Shown piece after piece: positions 6,287 to 9,487 of a DNA stretch of 9,487 bases (its first letter is position 1; each line of letters starts with the position of its first letter). The position numbers and the translations under genes are program-made. The notes under the pieces are model-generated. The model saw only the letters and a program-made list of their open reading frames with translations, was not told where the DNA came from and ran no database searches. This DNA comes from Vermiphilus sp. (GTDB lineage Bacteria; Ratteibacteria; UBA8468; B48-G9; JAFGKM01): positions 1 through 9,487 of the forward strand of contig DYKC01000035.1 in assembly GCA_020722825.1 (NCBI GenBank), in the 5' to 3' direction.

Positions 6287-6996
6287 TATCTATTTCTCCT
6301 CGCTTTATAGAAAAGCAGAATAATCTTAACAGTGATTATCTCTAAAACTGCAATGAAATAGAAAATAAGTGCGGTCCATAAAAACGCGGCTTTTTCATTA
6401 TACACCTTCATAAGAAAAATAGCAAGAATCCAGAAAGGTGCGGTTATCAAGAAGAGTTTTACAGTTTCAGACAGATTTTTCCTTAAAAAGACCATACTTG
6501 TCCTGATTGAAGGGAATAAAAAAGAATCATCCACAATAACAATCAAAGGGGCAAGAACAGTTAACAGAAGGATATAGACAGGAAAAGATATCCACAAGAT
6601 GGTAAATACTGTGATAAAACCTGCCGCAAAAGCAGAGGAATTCTTGACAAGTTCAATCATACTGAGGCAGAAGGCAAATAACAATAAAGCAAAAAAACCT
6701 GCGATCAACTTATAAGCAAGTACTCTGAAAAAAAAGTATCCTGCCTTTAAAAACATTTCTTTAAAGGTAAACCCACCTTCAAAAAGATACCGTTTAATCC
6801 CATAATAGACAGCAATCGTCACATAATTTTCCAGAAGCATAAAGAACACCTGCACGGCTAATAGATAACCTTGGAGAAATCTCTGTGAAAGGATGTAAAA
6901 AGAAAACAGAAGATAGCAGAAAACCAAGAGGGAGAGAAAAAACTCTTTTTGTTTGAAATAGACTCCCTGTTTGATAATATGAGATAGACTGTTCAT
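6286..6996 (-). CDS. Six-helix integral membrane protein of unknown function
   Basis: A 236-residue protein, very rich in Phe, Leu and Ile, with about six hydrophobic segments (roughly 19-37, 44-66, 90-115, 122-156, 180-197 and 203-229) and a basic end, KARRNR. The stretch APLIVIVDD...IRTSMVFLRKN (149-174) resembles a pattern seen in several loosely defined bacterial membrane families (YciC or DUF4013-like), but I cannot assign it to one. The ATG at 6996 has no clear ribosome site; an AGAGG/CCTCT pairing (7012-7028) and a run of A lie upstream, so the start is less certain than others here. It begins 39 bases after proS and ends overlapping porG by one base, making it part of the same transcription unit. 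A link to the oxidoreductase is possible but not shown. Confidence 0.85.
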   Translation of the reverse strand: MNSLSHIIKQGVYFKQKEFFLSLLVFCYLLFSFYILSQRFLQGYLLAVQVFFMLLENYVTIAVYYGIKRYLFEGGFTFKEMFLKAGYFFFRVLAYKLIAGFFALLLFAFCLSMIELVKNSSAFAAGFITVFTILWISFPVYILLLTVLAPLIVIVDDSFLFPSIRTSMVFLRKNLSETVKLFLITAPFWILAIFLMKVYNEKAAFLWTALIFYFIAVLEIITVKIILLFYKARRNR

Positions 6997-7035
6997 ATAT
7001 GTTTTTTTGCGAGAGGGATTACACCTCTGCAGGAT

Positions 7036-8208
7036 TTATCCCTGACCGCCCGCCTCTGAAGTATGCCTTGTTATATAGTCTTTAATCCACTCTATGACAT
7101 TCTCCGGCTCCATTTCTATAAACCTGTTTTCTTTTCTTATTTTAATCTCTACCTTCCCTTTTTCCGCAAACTTTTTGCCCACAATGACCCACACAGGCAC
7201 ACCGATAAGGTCTCCGTCTGAAAACTTAACTCCTGCAGTTGCGTCTCTGTCATCAAGTAGAACTTCTATCTTCTCTGCAAGCAAACCATTATAAATTTTT
7301 TCCGCAGTACTGGTTAAAACATCTCCTCCAGAACTGACCGGGATAACCAGCACACTGAAAGGCGCTATTGAAAGTGGCCAGATAATACCCTTTCCGTCAT
7401 AGTTGCCCTCAACCGCAGCCGCTACTATCCTGCTCACTCCTATACCGTAACATCCCATAACCACAGGCTTTTCACTGCCATCCCTGTCAATGAAGACTGC
7501 TTTCATTGCCTTGCTGTACTCACTGCCGAGTTTAAATATGTGTCCTACCTCCAGTTCAGGGCACTCCCCTTTAGCAACAAACTCCTCTGAAAACCTGCCG
7601 CCTATGATACCCGAGTCTGCCTGCTGTACTGAAAACTCCAGTCCGCTTCTGGTAAATATTCTGCTGTATGCCTCTTTCATTTTCAGGTATGTTTCATCAA
7701 GCCCCCTTTCATCAAGGTCAAAACTGTAGGCATCCTTCATCAAAAACTCTCTCGCCCTCACGATGCCGAACCTCGGACGCATCTCGTCACGGAACTTGGT
7801 CTGTATCTGATACAGGGTTATCGGAAGTTGTTTCCAGGAATTGATATATCTTCTCACAATATCTGTAACAACCTCCTCATGGGTCGGACCAAAAAGCATA
7901 AGTCTTTTATGCCTGTCCGTAAATCTTATCATCTCCTCACCCATTTTTTCCAGTCGTCCGCTTTCTTTCCATAAAACAGCTGGTTGGAGTGCAGGCATAA
8001 GCAGTTCTATCGCACCGGTTTTATTCATCTCATCACGCACGATACCCTCAACCTTTTTCAAAACCCTATAACCCGCAGGTAGATATGTATAAACACCCGA
8101 GGATGTCTTGTCTATGAATCCAGCCCTGAACATCAGTTTGTGACTGATGGTCTCGGCATCCCTGGGTGCTTCTTTTGAAGTTGGCATAAAATATCTGCTC
8201 CATCTCAT
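7036..8208 (-). CDS. proS: Prolyl-tRNA synthetase, bacterial type lacking the editing domain
   Basis: A 390-residue class II synthetase that charges tRNA-Pro with proline. It starts with the bacterial-type MRWSRYFMPTSKEAPRDAE and has TSSGVYTYLPAG (35-46), GPTHEE (107-112), motif 2 FRDEMRPRFGIVRAREF (139-155), motif 3 GCYGIGVSRIVAAAVE (252-267) and an anticodon-binding domain at the end (about 284-380). Bacterial enzymes are usually near 570 residues because about 180 residues of editing (INS) domain lie between motifs 2 and 3. Here GGRFSEEFVAKGE (203-215) passes almost straight to EVGHIFKLG (220-228), so that domain is absent, as in some alphaproteobacteria. The reading frame is clean, so this is not a frameshift. 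The start at 8208 has AAGGAG ten bases upstream; a further ATG at 8241 has none. Confidence 0.96.
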   Translation of the reverse strand: MRWSRYFMPTSKEAPRDAETISHKLMFRAGFIDKTSSGVYTYLPAGYRVLKKVEGIVRDEMNKTGAIELLMPALQPAVLWKESGRLEKMGEEMIRFTDRHKRLMLFGPTHEEVVTDIVRRYINSWKQLPITLYQIQTKFRDEMRPRFGIVRAREFLMKDAYSFDLDERGLDETYLKMKEAYSRIFTRSGLEFSVQQADSGIIGGRFSEEFVAKGECPELEVGHIFKLGSEYSKAMKAVFIDRDGSEKPVVMGCYGIGVSRIVAAAVEGNYDGKGIIWPLSIAPFSVLVIPVSSGGDVLTSTAEKIYNGLLAEKIEVLLDDRDATAGVKFSDGDLIGVPVWVIVGKKFAEKGKVEIKIRKENRFIEMEPENVIEWIKDYITRHTSEAGGQG

Positions 8209-8246
8209 TTTGTACCTACTCCTTATTTTCTTGAAAAACATTATAT

Positions 8247-8262
8247 GGGAACCTACGTTCCC
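8247..8262. repeat. Small hairpin upstream of proS
   Basis: GGGAAC and GTTCCC form a six-base-pair stem around CTAC, 38 bases before the proS start. Its core GAAC...GTTC is also the stem of the repeat unit at 8324-8345, so it may belong to the same group of elements. A second small stem, TAGAT/ATCTA (8282-8297), lies between them. No T-run follows on the minus strand, and no T-box sequence is present. Confidence 0.45.
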
Positions 8263-8301
8263 GCTATAGGTTGATATACAGTAGATATACAAATCTATAC
8301 C

Positions 8302-8345
8302 GCAGGCGAAGTTTGCATATATCAGGAACGAAGTTCATATATATC
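8302..8345. repeat. Two tandem 22-base hairpin units between the phosphoesterase gene and proS
   Basis: Two units of equal length (8302-8323 and 8324-8345) match at 14 of 22 positions. Both share the core CGAAGTT and the tail ending ATATATC. Each core folds: GCAGGC-GAA-GTTTGC in the first (with G-U pairs on the plus strand) and GAAC-GAA-GTTC in the second, so the stems differ in sequence but keep pairing. The second unit reaches the stop codon of the upstream gene. With the other stems it fills most of the 136 bases between the two genes. Function is unknown. Confidence 0.55.
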
Positions 8346-9247
8346 TATTGTATATTCCTTTTGCTGGTAAACAGATTATTTGTCCACGCCCGGCGGCCTG
8401 TTCCGTCTTCTATCTCAAGATATACAAATGGCCAGTCAACCGGAACGGTCATTGTCAGGTCTGTCATCATTCTACCTTCAAAATTTCCCACCCTGATACC
8501 CTGCCAGTCCTGACCGACAAGCCGCACAAACTGAACCGGAGATGTTTTTATGTGCAGTTCATCTCCTGCAAGAGAAAGAGAGTGTATCTCAGGACCGCAA
8601 CTTGAGTAAAAATTTCCGCTGCGTATAGCACTGGTGATATTCTTTGCAGAACACTCTTTTACGTTAACCACAATCCATCCCCCGTTCCATCCCGGATGGT
8701 TGGTTGTAAGATGGGCATCATCAGCACAAAAACCCAGTACCTCAGGGTTGTTTTTCAGCGCCTCTGTCCAGTAAACAAACCCGCTGCCCTTACCGTTAAG
8801 CCACTGACAGACATGGTTGTATATCTCCACTCCGTCAAACTGCCACCTTTTATAATCATCAAAGGAATTACCCATCCAGTGAGGATGTGCCATTATGGTC
8901 AATGCTCCCTGAGAACGCACCAGTTTCAGGTCATCAACAAAGTCCTCTGTTTTACCTGAGATGCCGCTGATAGAACCCAGACACACCACGTGAAAAGCAG
9001 CACCCGTCTCATCCTTCCCGTCCAGTTCTATGCCGTCAAGATAGAGCAACGGATATTTTCCCTCATCCTTTGCAGATTCCGAAACAACCCTGTGGTCTGT
9101 GCGAAACAAAAAATCATATCCGGCAGAAGCATAAAGGTCGGCTATCTCCTTAAAGTTCTTGGCTCCATCTGAAACAGTGCTGTGGATGTGAGTGTTTCCC
9201 TTGCACCATATTCCTGAAGTATCATAACGAAACCTTTTCTCAAGCAT
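8345..9247 (-). CDS. PHP-domain metal-dependent phosphoesterase, CehA/McbA-like
   Basis: A 300-residue cytoplasmic protein of the PHP superfamily; no signal peptide is seen. Metal ligands are recognisable: HIH in NTHIHSTVSDG (His20, His22), RTDH (Asp51, His52), GIELDG (Glu74), HVVCLG (His86), MAHPHW (His121, His123) and GFCADDAH (Asp177, His179). The C-terminal third, after about residue 215, looks like the small beta-rich extension common in CehA/McbA-type members (FVRLVGQDWQG, FVYLEIEDGTGRRAWTNNLF). Members hydrolyse phosphoester and related bonds, but the substrate here cannot be read from sequence. The start at 9247 has GGAGG five bases upstream and lies about 15 bases after the predicted transcription start; an earlier in-frame ATG at 9307 lies upstream of the promoter. 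It seems to be the first gene of the long minus-strand unit. Confidence 0.93.
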   Translation of the reverse strand: MLEKRFRYDTSGIWCKGNTHIHSTVSDGAKNFKEIADLYASAGYDFLFRTDHRVVSESAKDEGKYPLLYLDGIELDGKDETGAAFHVVCLGSISGISGKTEDFVDDLKLVRSQGALTIMAHPHWMGNSFDDYKRWQFDGVEIYNHVCQWLNGKGSGFVYWTEALKNNPEVLGFCADDAHLTTNHPGWNGGWIVVNVKECSAKNITSAIRSGNFYSSCGPEIHSLSLAGDELHIKTSPVQFVRLVGQDWQGIRVGNFEGRMMTDLTMTVPVDWPFVYLEIEDGTGRRAWTNNLFTSKRNIQ

Positions 9248-9268
9248 TTTCCCTCCAACAGTTCTAAT

Positions 9269-9297
9269 ATGATACACCCGAGCCACAAATATTTCAA
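9269..9297 (-). promoter_or_regulatory. Sigma70-like promoter for the minus-strand gene run
   Basis: On the minus strand TTGAAA (9297-9292) and TATCAT (9274-9269) are separated by exactly 17 bases; each box matches the consensus at five of six positions. Transcription would start near 9262, leaving a short leader with GGAGG at 9256-9252 before the phosphoesterase ATG. No comparable promoter is seen inside the rest of the gene run, so it may serve several downstream genes. Confidence 0.7.
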
Positions 9298-9383
9298 GAA
9301 GTTGCAAGAGTTGCCGCTAACCGATGTTTGGCAGGAAGGAGGCGTTTATCCGCATTTACCCTGCATTAAAGTAAGATAACTCC

Positions 9384-9413
9384 ATTACAGACAAATATTT
9401 ATTGAGGTATAAT
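9384..9413 (+). promoter_or_regulatory. Possible divergent promoter facing the right edge
   Basis: A perfect TATAAT (9408-9413) is preceded by ATTACA (9384-9389, four of six matches) at 18 bases. Transcription would run off the right end. The 200 bases between the two facing-away starts also contain an imperfect tandem 10-base repeat, GCGTTTATCC/GCATTTACCC (9342-9361), of unknown meaning, and show no other gene. Confidence 0.4.
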
Positions 9414-9446
9414 ACAGAGAAGTGGTAAAAAAGGGGTAGCCAGAAC

Positions 9447-9487
9447 TTGAAAGAAGAAAATTGCTTTTACTTGTTGTCTATCAATGG
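9447..9487 (+). CDS. Possible 5' end of a divergent gene, cut by the window
   Basis: A TTG at 9447 opens a frame without stops to the window end (LKEENCFYLLSIN). AAGGGG lies ten bases upstream, and a TATAAT box lies 33 bases before the start. Only 13 full codons are visible, so neither the product nor the reality of the gene can be judged. Confidence 0.2.
   Translation, partial: MKEENCFYLLSIN

Noticed and set aside
7002..7028. An intrinsic terminator after proS
   Set aside because: The AGAGG/CCTCT stem is followed by A, not T, on the transcribed minus strand, and the plus strand has its T-run before the stem.
8240..8245. A TATAAT box upstream of proS as a second promoter
   Set aside because: The hexamer is perfect, but no -35-like sequence lies at 16-18 bases; the region is generally TATA-rich, so the match may be chance.
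8209..8344. A T-box riboswitch controlling proS
   Set aside because: The gap is only 136 bases, lacks the conserved T-box sequence (AGGGTGGNACCGCG) and has no terminator stem followed by a T-run.
1..9487. CRISPR arrays, tRNA or rRNA genes
   Set aside because: No regularly spaced direct repeats with unique spacers, no tRNA-like cloverleaf arms and no rRNA-like sequence were seen on either strand.

Overview
The window reads as part of a bacterial chromosome from an anaerobe of moderate GC content. Bacterial origin is supported by Shine-Dalgarno sites before most starts, a sigma70-like promoter and a bacterial-type prolyl-tRNA synthetase. A four-subunit 2-oxoacid:ferredoxin oxidoreductase points to anaerobic, ferredoxin-based metabolism. 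I cannot name the phylum. The short dispersed hairpin repeats and the mix of genes resemble what is seen in uncultured lineages, but that is only an impression.

Nearly all of the window is one run of genes on the minus strand, read from right to left. A good promoter (9269-9297) precedes a PHP-type (CehA/McbA-like) metal-dependent phosphoesterase (9247-8345). After a 136-base stretch of small hairpins comes a short prolyl-tRNA synthetase with no editing domain (8208-7036), then a six-helix membrane protein of unknown function (6996-6286). Next is the oxidoreductase cluster: porG (6286-5705), porD (5598-5296), a small membrane-anchored coiled-coil protein (5299-5006), porA (5028-3841) and porB (3722-1704). 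It is followed four bases later by a CstA-family transporter (1699-62). Overlapping stops and starts tie the membrane protein to porG, porD to the small protein, and the small protein to porA. At the right edge a promoter-like sequence faces the other way and may serve a gene beyond the window.

The main discovery is that porB is interrupted in frame by a 366-residue intein (2208-3305). It has complete splicing motifs and a LAGLIDADG-type endonuclease domain whose first active-site acidic residue appears to be Asn. The intein sits inside the thiamine-diphosphate/Mg2+ binding motif, so PorB should be inactive until splicing restores a normal 306-residue subunit. The intein DNA is clearly richer in AT than its host gene.

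The genes suggest a pyruvate module: CstA relatives import pyruvate in enterobacteria, and PorGDAB would oxidise it with CoA to acetyl-CoA, CO2 and reduced ferredoxin. The small coiled-coil protein within the cluster could be an undescribed accessory factor or membrane tether. Both ideas are inference from gene order.
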